Below, piece by piece: positions 17,440 to 25,637 of a stretch of DNA of 64,000 bases. The DNA comes from Bythopirellula goksoeyrii (lineage in GTDB: Bacteria; Planctomycetota; Planctomycetia; Pirellulales; Lacipirellulaceae), in NCBI RefSeq assembly GCF_008065115.1, contig NZ_CP042913.1, positions 5,467,257 to 5,531,256 on the forward strand, in the 5' to 3' direction. A program made the translations under genes and the position numbers. Each line of letters opens with the position of its first letter. Within the stretch, counting starts at the first letter, position 1. Under the pieces are notes generated by a model. The model saw nothing but the letters and a program-made list of their open reading frames with translations, searched no databases and was not told the DNA's origin.

Positions 17440-18879
17440 ATGAAGGGTTCAATCTCGCTGGCAGCTGTTCTGTTGTTCACGAATGTCGGCTTGGCAGCCG
17501 AGCAAGCACTTGTATGGCCTCAATTTCGTGGGCCGAATGGTTCGGGCATCGCCGACGAGCAAAAACCGCCCATCGATATCGGGCCCGAGAAAAATGTGAA
17601 GTGGAAGGTCGACGTGCCAAGCGGGCTTTCGTCTCCCATAGTCGCGGGTGACAAGCTCATTTTGACTGCCTTTGAAGATGACAAGCTCTACACAATCGCC
17701 TTCAGTCGCGCGGACGGCAGCGAAGCTTGGCGTGCCGAAGCGCCAGCGAAAGAAATTGAACCGTATTACAAGGAAGCAGGCAGCCCGGCCGCTTCCACCT
17801 GCGCGACCGACGGCGAGCGGATCGTCTCCTACTTCGGTTCCTGTGGGTTGTTTTGCTATAATCTGGCGGGTAAAGAACTCTGGAGATATGAAATGCCGGC
17901 GGCGACGGTCGCTGGAAATTTTGGCAGCGGCGTGTCGCCCATTCTCTCTGACGGCAAAGTGATCCTCGTTCGTGATGAAATGAGCGATGCAAAGATCATC
18001 GCACTCGACGCCGAATCAGGAGACCTCCTCTGGGAGAAACCAAGGAAATCAGCTGCCTCGTACTGCTCGCCTGTCGTCTGGGACACTCCCCAGGGAAAAC
18101 AGGTCGCGGCAGCTGGCCATGGGCGGATGGTCGGCTACGACATGAAGTCCGGCACCGAAAAATGGTTCGTGGTCGGCCTCCCCTCGGGATGCTGCCCTTC
18201 GCCGGTGACGGCCGAAGGAAAGTTGTTCTTTGCCGGTTGGTCGCCGGGTGGACCGGACGACAAGGAATTCCAGATGCCTCCCTTCGATGGCTTGTTAGCG
18301 CATATGGATAAGGACGAGAACGGATCCCTTTCGCGAGAAGAGGTTGAGAACACGGAGATGGCAAGTTTCTTCGACGTGCAGGATGAAAACAATGACAACA
18401 AGATCACTCGAGACGAGTGGGACGCGATGCTCAAGTTCATGGCCGAGGGAAAGAACATCGCCTTCGCACTCAAGCCTGGGGGAACTGGAGATGTGACGAA
18501 ATCTGAAATGATTTGGGAAGCCAACAAAGGCCTGCCTTACATTCCATCGGCCATCGTCTACCGTGAGCAGTATGTCATGATCAAAGATGGCGGAATCGTC
18601 ACCGCCTATGATGCTGAGTCTGGCGACCAGCTTTACATGAAACGTGCTGCCGCATCGGGGACTTATTATGCTTCGCCGGTTGCCGCTAATGGGAACATCT
18701 ATATTACTTCTCTCGACGAAGGGATCGTAACTGTCCTGAAAGCTGGCACTGAGAGTCCAGAGGTGGTCGTCGAAAATCCTGCCCTCGGTGAGAAGGTCTC
18801 GGCCACCCCCGCGATCGCGGATGACACACTCTACATTCGAACTGCGGAGCACTTGTATGCATTTGCGGAAGACGAGTAA
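17440..18879 (+). CDS. Exported PQQ-like beta-propeller protein with an inserted EF-hand pair
   Basis: The open frame starts at 17302, but the ATG at 17440 has AAGGA 7 bases upstream and begins the signal peptide (MKGSISLAAVLLFTNVGLA), giving 479 residues. The body is a PQQ-like (BamB-type) beta-propeller: WPQFRGPNGSG, LIALDAESGDLLW-type repeats (IIALDAESGDLLWEK, VTAYDAESGDQLY). At about residues 284-325 two EF-hand loops interrupt the propeller: DKDENGSLSREE and DENNDNKITRDE. Such proteins are common in planctomycetes and are usually annotated as PQQ-binding-like; catalysis is unproven. The 235-base gap upstream separates it from the copper locus, so I do not assume a link. Confidence 0.85.
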   Translation: MKGSISLAAVLLFTNVGLAAEQALVWPQFRGPNGSGIADEQKPPIDIGPEKNVKWKVDVPSGLSSPIVAGDKLILTAFEDDKLYTIAFSRADGSEAWRAEAPAKEIEPYYKEAGSPAASTCATDGERIVSYFGSCGLFCYNLAGKELWRYEMPAATVAGNFGSGVSPILSDGKVILVRDEMSDAKIIALDAESGDLLWEKPRKSAASYCSPVVWDTPQGKQVAAAGHGRMVGYDMKSGTEKWFVVGLPSGCCPSPVTAEGKLFFAGWSPGGPDDKEFQMPPFDGLLAHMDKDENGSLSREEVENTEMASFFDVQDENNDNKITRDEWDAMLKFMAEGKNIAFALKPGGTGDVTKSEMIWEANKGLPYIPSAIVYREQYVMIKDGGIVTAYDAESGDQLYMKRAAASGTYYASPVAANGNIYITSLDEGIVTVLKAGTESPEVVVENPALGEKVSATPAIADDTLYIRTAEHLYAFAEDE

Positions 18880-18907
18880 AAGCTTCTTCCCGCGAATCGG
18901 TAGCCAA

Positions 18908-19627
18908 ATGGATCAACCTGTCGGATTCTCAATCGCTGATTGGACGCCCCCTCCGCATCCGTCACATGAAGTGCTCGAAGGCAGATTCTGTCGACTGGAA
19001 CCGCTCAATATTGATCGCCATGCCGAGGAACTTCACACGGCTAATGCGCTCGATGTGGAGGGGCACAGTTGGACCTATTTGCCGTATGGTCCTTTTACTT
19101 CATTGGCCGATTATCGAACGTGGCTCGCAGACTGTTGCCTGTCAACGGATCCTCAGTTTTACTCGATCGTTCATCATGCTTCCGGACAAGCTGCAGGAGT
19201 GGCGAGCTATCTGCGAATCTTTCCCAGCAGTGGATCGATCGAAGTCGGTCACATTCATTACTCGAACTCATTAATGAAAACAATTGCCGGCACCGAGGCA
19301 ATGGTTTTGATGATGATGAAGGCATTCGAACTCGGCTATCGGCGATACGAATGGAAATGCGATGCGCTCAACTTAGGTTCTCGCGCTGCTGCCGAGCGCC
19401 TTGGGTTATCTTTTGAAGGCGTATTCCGCCAAGCAGCGGTCTACAAAGGAAGGAATCGCGACACCGCTTGGTATGCTGCTACGGATCGGGATTGGCCAGC
19501 GCTGAAGTGTGCATTTGAAGAATGGCTCGATCCTGCAAATTTCGACAGTGCTGGCCGTCAACGAATGAGTCTCTCACAGTTGACACGTCCTCTACTCTTT
19601 CGCAGCGACTTTGATCGGAGAGTTTAA
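18908..19627 (+). CDS. GNAT-family N-acetyltransferase (RimJ/RimL-like)
   Basis: The frame is open from 18788, overlapping the upstream gene; the ATG at 18908 (MDQPVGFSIADWTPPP) is the sensible start and gives 239 residues. The pattern is that of the COG1670 group: LEGRFCRLEPLNIDRHAEELH at the N terminus, a central ASYLRIFPSSGSIEVGHIHYS strand pair, and the acetyl-CoA region AFELGYRRYEWKCDALNLGSRAAAERLGLSFEG. It would transfer an acetyl group from acetyl-CoA to an amine, either a protein N terminus or a small molecule; the substrate cannot be read. It starts 28 bases after the propeller gene and converges with the ABC gene. Confidence 0.88.
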   Translation: MDQPVGFSIADWTPPPHPSHEVLEGRFCRLEPLNIDRHAEELHTANALDVEGHSWTYLPYGPFTSLADYRTWLADCCLSTDPQFYSIVHHASGQAAGVASYLRIFPSSGSIEVGHIHYSNSLMKTIAGTEAMVLMMMKAFELGYRRYEWKCDALNLGSRAAAERLGLSFEGVFRQAAVYKGRNRDTAWYAATDRDWPALKCAFEEWLDPANFDSAGRQRMSLSQLTRPLLFRSDFDRRV

Positions 19628-19654
19628 ATACTTCAGCAACTGACCTACGTTTTG

Positions 19655-20485
19655 TCACGTAGCTTTTCCACCCGATAGTAGCCCTTCCCATATCTCCGGC
19701 GTAACCGACCAGGTCCAACGCTCTCCAATTCGAGAAACTTCGACCGCACAACCAAACGCCTTGCTCACAGGTTCATTGGTGAGCAGCTCGTTGGGACTTC
19801 CACTCCCGACAATCTTGCCTTCGCGCATCAGTAGCACATCGGTTGCAGTAGGAAGCACTTCCTCGATATGGTGAGTGACCACTAGCAAGGTCATGTCGGG
19901 TCTCGCCGAGTGCATTTTCCACACGGTGGCGAGCAAGGTTTCTCGCGAGAGTAGATCCAACCCAGCACACGCTTCGTCCAGGATCAACATCTCTGGGCGG
20001 CCAACCATCGCCCGGGCGAGCAAGATTCGTCGCTGTTCGCCCGTCGAGAGGGTTTGGAAGTTTTGGTTGTCTTTCTCAAACAACCCCACCTCATGCATCG
20101 CTTTTCGTGCGATCTCAACTTGCGTCCTAGTAGGCCTATCAAAGTAAATCGTCAAGGTTCCAAAAAACCCTGTCAGCACAACATCCAAGGCAGTCATGTT
20201 AGCATCTAAGAGCGCCACGGCACTCGGATCGACAATTCCCAGCCGTCTTCTTAGCGAATGAACGTCGACGCTTCCGAGTTCACAGCCGAGCGTGGCCACA
20301 CTTCCTTCAGAGGGCCACAGGTATCCGGTAATGAGCCTGAGCAGCGTCGTCTTTCCACAGCCATTGGGCCCGAGAATCACTGCCATCGCTCCGCGATTAA
20401 TGCTCCAGTTCACATCGCGCAGTATTTCTACTTTCGTCGTGCGGAACGACACGTCCTTGAATTCGATCGCCTTATCTTGACTCAT
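19655..20485 (-). CDS. ABC transporter ATP-binding protein
   Basis: This is a 276-residue stand-alone nucleotide-binding domain. Walker A is GPNGCGKTT at about 39-47, the signature is LSTGEQ, Walker B is MLILDEAC, and the switch His is in VVTHHIEEV. The signature departs from LSGGQ. The sequence resembles the ModF/YlmA group of single-domain ABC ATPases more than importers, which would fit a lack of any permease gene next to it; this is inference. The C-terminal 40 residues after the ABC core have no motif I recognise. It converges with the GNAT gene, and the gap between the two stops is 27 bases. Confidence 0.88.
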   Translation of the reverse strand: MSQDKAIEFKDVSFRTTKVEILRDVNWSINRGAMAVILGPNGCGKTTLLRLITGYLWPSEGSVATLGCELGSVDVHSLRRRLGIVDPSAVALLDANMTALDVVLTGFFGTLTIYFDRPTRTQVEIARKAMHEVGLFEKDNQNFQTLSTGEQRRILLARAMVGRPEMLILDEACAGLDLLSRETLLATVWKMHSARPDMTLLVVTHHIEEVLPTATDVLLMREGKIVGSGSPNELLTNEPVSKAFGCAVEVSRIGERWTWSVTPEIWEGLLSGGKAT

Positions 20486-20811
20486 AGGTCTCTCAATTGC
20501 TTAGTCGCCTGGACAATCCTCGATGAATGCATTCTATCGACGATAGCATGCTGGCAAGAGGGGCTTCGTCCTGGATCGCAGCCCAAGGGAGGCCGGAAAC
20601 AAAGCACGGCCCTCAACTCCCGGTGCGCTGCCAGCCTCAAAGGAAACTCACCCCCGCCGATGATCCAGAAAGGGACTTGCGTTTGCTTGCGAAAGAAGAG
20701 GACAATCAGGGTATGCCAGAGAGTGATTCCGAAAGGTAATCCTGAAGGCCGGAACGAGTTCCCCTGCTGGACCTCACTCCACTCGTATCGACCTGCAATA
20801 AGGAGTATGTC
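20486..20811. other. Gap of 326 bases between divergent ABC and DUF1559 genes
   Basis: I see no firm gene here. A small plus-strand frame (ATG 20527 to stop 20739, 70 codons) ends in a charged stretch (LTPADDPERDLRLLAKEEDN) that looks protein-like, but I know no homologue and its ribosome site is poor. The last 15 bases before the next gene hold AAGGAG, its ribosome site. The gap must also contain promoters for both flanking genes; none stands out. Confidence 0.4.
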
Positions 20812-21870
20812 ATGCGCCGTCCAACCGCTTTTACACTCGTTGAACTCTTGGTCGTGATTGCAATTATTGCCCTCTTGCTGCAACTCTTAATGCCAGCTGT
20901 CCAAGCCTCGCGAGAAGCGGCGAGACGACACCAGTGTGCCAATCAACTTCGTCAATTGGCGATTGCTACTCAGTTGCATCTGGATACGCACAAGTTTTTC
21001 CCCAGTGGGGGATGGTCGGCAGGTTATATTGCCGACCCGCACCGCGGCTATGGAAAGTCGCAGCCCGGCGGCTGGCCGTTTAGTCTACTGGAGTTTATGG
21101 AAGAGGTGAATCTCCGCTCGACGACGGACCGACTCGAGGATACTCCTTTGGGTCCAGGCCTGGTGCGACTCTATCAGAGCGCACCGTCCATTTTTTACTG
21201 CCCCAGTCGCCGATCGGCTCAAGCCTATCCCATAAAGCGCACAGGTAACGGAGAGTGGAGCTTGAATGTGGCCCAGGGTGTCCTGCAACTGCCAGGGGTA
21301 ACCAAAATCGACTACGCGGCAAACAGCGGCGATGCCAGGTATCACGCTGGGGTATCTTTCTCTCACGAACCCGAGATGTGGATCCCTTCCAGCTACGCCG
21401 CTTTGAATGGCAGCGAACCCCAGTGGTCCAACACCGAAGACCCGAACTCACCCTTATGGCAGACGGGCATTTCTTACTACCGTAGCGAAGTCTACCTAGC
21501 CCAGGTGGAGGATGGATTAAGCCGCACCTATCTCTACGGTGAAAAATACCTGGCGCCAAATCTCTACGTAGATGTGAACATTACCAACGGTGTCGACCAC
21601 ATGGGGGACAACCAATCGGCCTGGGCAGGCTACGAGTGGGACAACCATCGCGTCGCTTGGAACCCGAACACGGCTTGGCCAGAAAAGAGCTATCAGCCTA
21701 GTCAAGATGGAACGGGAAGCAACTTCTCGAACATTTTCGCCTTCGGCAGCGCCCACCCAAAATCTCTCAACATGAGTTACTGCGATGGCTCGGTCCGCAC
21801 GGTGAGTTACGACATCGACCGCGACGTGCATCGCTTTCAAGCCAACCGGTTGGATGGCCAAGTGTATTGA
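20812..21870 (+). CDS. DUF1559 pseudopilin-like protein
   Basis: This 352-residue protein begins with a pilin-type leader in which Ala precedes the Phe (MRRPTA then [11 protein letters not shown]). It continues with [26 protein letters not shown] and the C-terminal H-X9-DG motif ([13 protein letters not shown]), diagnostic of DUF1559. AAGGAG lies 6 bases before the ATG, so the start is secure. Between these ends the sequence is Trp- and Asn-rich with PSRR and FGSAHP motifs typical of the family. The probable location is the cell envelope after prepilin-peptidase processing. It is a single-gene unit between the ABC and narK genes. Confidence 0.92.
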   Translation: MRRPTAFTLVELLVVIAIIALLLQLLMPAVQASREAARRHQCANQLRQLAIATQLHLDTHKFFPSGGWSAGYIADPHRGYGKSQPGGWPFSLLEFMEEVNLRSTTDRLEDTPLGPGLVRLYQSAPSIFYCPSRRSAQAYPIKRTGNGEWSLNVAQGVLQLPGVTKIDYAANSGDARYHAGVSFSHEPEMWIPSSYAALNGSEPQWSNTEDPNSPLWQTGISYYRSEVYLAQVEDGLSRTYLYGEKYLAPNLYVDVNITNGVDHMGDNQSAWAGYEWDNHRVAWNPNTAWPEKSYQPSQDGTGSNFSNIFAFGSAHPKSLNMSYCDGSVRTVSYDIDRDVHRFQANRLDGQVY

Positions 21871-22008
21871 GGTGCAACGCCCTCTCCGTAGCGACTGTCA
21901 GCAGTTTGCCAGTCAACGTGAGAATCAAGTTTTCCAAATTGGCGTCGCTGCAATCGCATCGCAGAGCAATTATCAAATCAAGAAATCAGTCGCTTAGGCG
22001 TTCTTGAC

Positions 22009-23385
22009 TCAGGCATTGAATACCGGTTCCAACTCTCCAACCGGTTCGGGGCGGGTGGTGCGAGGAAGACACTTCACAGCGTCATTGTATTCTTCTCTGG
22101 CGGCTGACTCTGCGACTTCATCAAATTGTACCGCGAATGCCAAGAACGCGACTGTCGTAACTAATCCCCCCAAGATCAACAGTGCGGTCGGCCATTCTAG
22201 CGAGCCCTTGAACAGGAATCCTGCGGCGACAGCACCTGCGTTGCCGCCGGCACCGACGATGCCTGCGACTGCCCCAAGTGCTTTCTTATTGACGAAAGGA
22301 ACCACCGAGAAGGTGGCCCCTTCACTCATCTGCACAAACAGGCTAAACACGACCAGTGCCGGCAAGGCAACTGCAAGTGCGGTCATCTGAGAGAAAAACA
22401 TCAGGGCAATCCCTTCGCAAAAGAGCGCGAAGAACAGCCAAGTCACACGACCTCGCAATCCCCATTTCGATCCGAACAGATCGCCCGACGCACCACCCAA
22501 GGTCCGCGCAAAGAGATTCATCAGACCAAACGAAGCTGCCATCATGCCGGCTGTTGCCAGTCCGAGATCAAAGTAATCGATAAAGTAGAGAGCAGCGATG
22601 TTGTTGAGCGTCAACTCAATGCCAAAACAGGCACCGTAGATTACGAATAGGGCCCAGACCCGGTGGTCACGGCAAGCAGCCCAAAATTCGCCGTTGGCTT
22701 TCTTCGTCGAAGGAAGTTTGCCAGCTGCTCGTAACTCTTTGAAGCTCCCTTCGGGAGTGTCCTGGGTAAAGCAGTAGTAGGCAATTCCCGTGAGGCAACA
22801 GACAACTCCTGCCACGACCATCGACAATCGCCAACCCATGGCGCTGCTGAAACCCATCGTAGTGACAAACAGCCCAAACAGAAGCGGCATGACGAACTGG
22901 GTAACTCCTCCTCCCAGATTGCCCCAACCGGCCGACGTTGCGTTTGCCGTGCCAACGATATTCGGGGCAAACATGACCGAGGTATGATATTGCGTGATGA
23001 CGAACGACGCACCGATGACTCCAATCAAGAGCCGAAAAATCAGAAATGTTTGAAAATCATGGGCCAGACCAATCCCCATGACTGGTAACGAACCCAAAAC
23101 TAGAAGCCACGTGTAAGCCAAACGTGGTCCGATTCGATCACACAACCAGCCGATGGCCAGCCGTGCAAAGATCGTAATCGTCACCGAAGCGATGATCGAC
23201 CAACCCACCTGCTCCTTGGTGAGCGATAACTCTTCACGCACCACGGCCATGAGAGGTGCGATCCCAAACCAGGCGAAGAAGCAGAGGAAGAACGCAAACC
23301 AGGACATATGAAACGCCCTGATTTGCGGCATGTTGAGATTAAAGAAATTGCTCCACAATGAGGTGGTTTTGTTCTTGATATCCAT
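22009..23385 (-). CDS. narK: Nitrate/nitrite transporter of the NNP/MFS family
   Basis: This is a 458-residue protein with twelve predicted transmembrane helices. It carries the NNP nitrate-signature Gly-rich motifs: SAGWGNLGGGVTQ in the first half and AGIVGAGGNAGAV in the second. The Arg in ARLAIGWLCDRIGPR and the Arg in LFARTLGGASGD correspond to the two substrate-binding Arg residues of NarK/NrtP. It probably imports nitrate (possibly with nitrite antiport) for the nitrate reductase encoded divergently 548 bases away. The hydrophilic C terminus (about 30 residues) has no known motif. The symbol denotes the family; NasA or NrtP would serve equally. Confidence 0.9.
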   Translation of the reverse strand: MDIKNKTTSLWSNFFNLNMPQIRAFHMSWFAFFLCFFAWFGIAPLMAVVREELSLTKEQVGWSIIASVTITIFARLAIGWLCDRIGPRLAYTWLLVLGSLPVMGIGLAHDFQTFLIFRLLIGVIGASFVITQYHTSVMFAPNIVGTANATSAGWGNLGGGVTQFVMPLLFGLFVTTMGFSSAMGWRLSMVVAGVVCCLTGIAYYCFTQDTPEGSFKELRAAGKLPSTKKANGEFWAACRDHRVWALFVIYGACFGIELTLNNIAALYFIDYFDLGLATAGMMAASFGLMNLFARTLGGASGDLFGSKWGLRGRVTWLFFALFCEGIALMFFSQMTALAVALPALVVFSLFVQMSEGATFSVVPFVNKKALGAVAGIVGAGGNAGAVAAGFLFKGSLEWPTALLILGGLVTTVAFLAFAVQFDEVAESAAREEYNDAVKCLPRTTRPEPVGELEPVFNA

Positions 23386-23652
23386 TCAGGTACTCAATTG
23401 TTCTCGACGCGCGCAGGTTCACCACAAACGCTATTGCGCTCAGGATTGACGAACGATCAAAGATGGCAGACCTAGCTAAGCAAGGTCTGTGACGGCGGTT
23501 CGGTGGGTATCGTTGGTAGCTAGTTACACAACTCTCTTAGAGGGTTTGAAAAATCGGATTCCGCCTATGAATCGTTAAAAAGCAAATGCCATGCCGAGAC
23601 CCCCATTGGTCGACCGAACAATCTATCTCAACACGAGATGAGAAGGTATTTC

Positions 23653-23714
23653 TCGCAGAGGCGCAGAGGCACGGAGAAATCCAACTACTGCTCTACTCTT
23701 TTGCGCCTCTGCGA
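23653..23714. repeat. Interspersed-type inverted repeat (CGCAGAGGCGCA family)
   Basis: Perfect 13-base arms TCGCAGAGGCGCA (23653-23665) and TGCGCCTCTGCGA (23702-23714) flank a 36-base spacer that includes a second partial AGAGGCAC copy. The core GCAGAGGCGCAGAG is of a kind I recall as dispersed in many bacterial genomes. It could form a hairpin in either transcript or DNA. Confidence 0.7.
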
Positions 23715-23847
23715 AAGGTCAATTCACAGTAGCAACATTAGTGCGCACACTTTGCCCAGATGGCGGGCATTTCCAATGTAACTTGCTTCACATAGAGTCG
23801 ATTCTCCCGGCGAAAATACTGACTGAAACGCAACGCAGTGTGCAAAT

Positions 23848-23863
23848 GGCGCGCAACTTGCTC
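23848..23863 (+). promoter_or_regulatory. Sigma-54 (RpoN) -24/-12 promoter candidate for the nitrate reductase operon
   Basis: TGGCGCGCAACTTGCT matches the consensus TGGCACG-N4-TTGCW at all but one of the defined positions, with the required 10 bases between the GG (23849-23850) and GC (23861-23862) doublets. Transcription would begin near 23874, about 60 bases before the ATG at 23934. It fits NtrC-type nitrogen control. This was matched by eye. Confidence 0.7.
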
Positions 23864-23933
23864 ACAGCTAGATCAGTGGGCGGTGCGCCCCCATTTTGCA
23901 CTTAGTTGAACTTAAATATGAAAAGCACTTTGA

Positions 23934-25637
23934 ATGGCGGCTGTCGCAGAATCTCCCACCTCGCGTACCAATGGATTTTTGGTCAACGCTCTGTTGGACG
24001 AACAGCAACGTACGACGGTTGTCGAGCGTTTCTCTCAGCGTCACTCTACCGCTACCGAGCCGCTCCTTGCTGGGCACTATCAAGATCTTATTCCCCTGTC
24101 GAAGCCGAAACCTGGGGAACAATACGCCTTCGAGGTTGACCTCGATGCCTGCTCAGGCTGCAAAGCCTGTGTGGTTGCCTGTCATAACCTCAATGGCTTG
24201 GACGAATCCGAACAATGGCGCAAAGTAGGATTGTTGCACGGCGGCAGCGAGCAACTCCCCGTTTTGCAGCACATCACCACGGCTTGCCACCATTGTGTCG
24301 ATCCCGCCTGTCTTTCCGGCTGCCCCGTCATGGCCTACGACAAGGATCCGGAAACGGGAATCGTCCGCCACTTGGACGATCAATGCATTGGCTGCCAGTA
24401 TTGCATCTTCATGTGTCCCTACGATGTGCCGCACTACAACCCCGGGCGAGGCATCGTCCGCAAGTGTGACATGTGTCACGACCGCCTGGCTGTCGGCGAA
24501 GCGCCCGCCTGCGTACAGTCGTGTCCCAACGGAGCCATTCGGATTCGCACAGTTTCTACCGAGTCCGTAATTGCTGAGAGCGAATCCAATCAATTCTTGC
24601 CAACGGCGCCCGAACCTGGGATTACCCTCCCCACAACGTCCTACAAATCAAGTAAACCGTTGCCCCGCAACCTACTTCCTGCCGACTACTATTCTGCCAA
24701 TCGGCAACATAGTCATTTGGCGCTGGTATTCATGTTGGTTCTGACACAACTCTCGGTGGGCGCCTTTATCGTTGGACAAGTGCTCGTTTCCGGCCCGTGG
24801 GCAGATCAACTCATGCTGACGGCGATTCGCCCGGCTTATGCGATTGCGGGACTAGTCGTCGGTCTCCTAGGCATGAATGCCGCGGTGTTTCACTTGGGCC
24901 GCCCCTTGTATGCATTTCGCGCTTTGCTAGGTTTACGTACTTCTTGGCTAAGCCGCGAAATTCTTGCCTTCGGTGTGTTCGCCGCTGCTGCGCTCGCATA
25001 CGCCGCCGCGGTTTGGTTTGCGGGAGATCACCCCGGTCTGGTTCCCTGGGCCGATCGCTTAGGACTGGCAACCGCCATCACCGGAGCGGTTGGGGTCCTG
25101 TGCTCGGTAATGATCTATGTCAAAACGCAGCGGCCATTCTGGACTGGCTCGCGTACCGGCAGCAAATTCCTGCTGACCTGCCTCGTATTGGGGCTGCCAA
25201 TCGCGTTATTAGTCTCGTTGGTCGCTTGTGTCTGGAACCAGCAGCTTACCGCCCACTCGATCATGCAAAACTATGGCCAGTCCCTGTGCAAGGCGCTCAT
25301 GATAGTGGTTGCCATGAAGCTCCTTTTCGAGACAGCAGTCTTAGCTCGATTAAAACAACGCCAGTTCACTCCCCTCAAACGCACGGCCCTCCTGCTCACG
25401 GGTGAACTGAGCATGACCAATATGCTGCGGTATTTCTTTGGCATCATGGGGGGGTTGCTTCTGCCGCTGGTCTTGCTCTCCCACAAGGCGACCACCGTGG
25501 GAGAGGGTGCCTATCAACCTCTCTTCATGGGGTTCATAGTTATCCTGATTGCAGGGTTACTTTTGATCGGCGAACTGCTCGAACGCTACCTGTTTTTCGC
25601 CGCTTCGGTCGCACCAAAAATGCCGGGGGCACCATGA
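23934..25637 (+). CDS. DmsB-DmsC fusion: four-cluster ferredoxin subunit joined to a membrane quinol-oxidising anchor
   Basis: This is a 567-residue fusion. Residues about 70-210 have four Cys quartets of DmsB type: [35 protein letters not shown] and CDMCHDR…CVQSC, enough for four [4Fe-4S] clusters. After a linker (about 215-260), residues 265-560 form about eight transmembrane helices of the DmsC/YnfH anchor family ([14 protein letters not shown]). Known DmsC proteins oxidise menaquinol. Here the product probably passes electrons from quinol to the molybdopterin subunit encoded next, whose ATG overlaps this stop (ATGA). No Tat signal is seen, so the Fe-S part would face the cytoplasm. The start lacks a clear ribosome site. 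Confidence 0.88.
   Translation: MAAVAESPTSRTNGFLVNALLDEQQRTTVVERFSQRHSTATEPLLAGHYQDLIPLSKPKPGEQYAFEVDLDACSGCKACVVACHNLNGLDESEQWRKVGLLHGGSEQLPVLQHITTACHHCVDPACLSGCPVMAYDKDPETGIVRHLDDQCIGCQYCIFMCPYDVPHYNPGRGIVRKCDMCHDRLAVGEAPACVQSCPNGAIRIRTVSTESVIAESESNQFLPTAPEPGITLPTTSYKSSKPLPRNLLPADYYSANRQHSHLALVFMLVLTQLSVGAFIVGQVLVSGPWADQLMLTAIRPAYAIAGLVVGLLGMNAAVFHLGRPLYAFRALLGLRTSWLSREILAFGVFAAAALAYAAAVWFAGDHPGLVPWADRLGLATAITGAVGVLCSVMIYVKTQRPFWTGSRTGSKFLLTCLVLGLPIALLVSLVACVWNQQLTAHSIMQNYGQSLCKALMIVVAMKLLFETAVLARLKQRQFTPLKRTALLLTGELSMTNMLRYFFGIMGGLLLPLVLLSHKATTVGEGAYQPLFMGFIVILIAGLLLIGELLERYLFFAASVAPKMPGAP

Larger units (their letters stand above)
23386..23933. other. Gap of 548 bases between divergent narK and nitrate reductase genes
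   Basis: No gene is seen. It holds a 13-base inverted repeat (23653-23714) and a sigma-54-type promoter for the plus-strand operon (23848-23863), both described separately. A weaker minus-strand match to the sigma-54 pattern lies at 23479-23494 (CGTCACAGACCTTGCT on that strand, with GT instead of GG at -24) about 95 bases before narK. Confidence 0.6.

Noticed and set aside
20482-20883. 133-codon minus-strand frame overlapping the DUF1559 start
   Set aside because: It runs antisense to the well-supported DUF1559 leader and reads into the ABC gene's start; its composition looks like the shadow of the other strand.
23479-23494. Minus-strand sigma-54-like site for narK
   Set aside because: The -12 part (TTGCT) is good but the -24 part has GT instead of GG; I list it only as a weak possibility.
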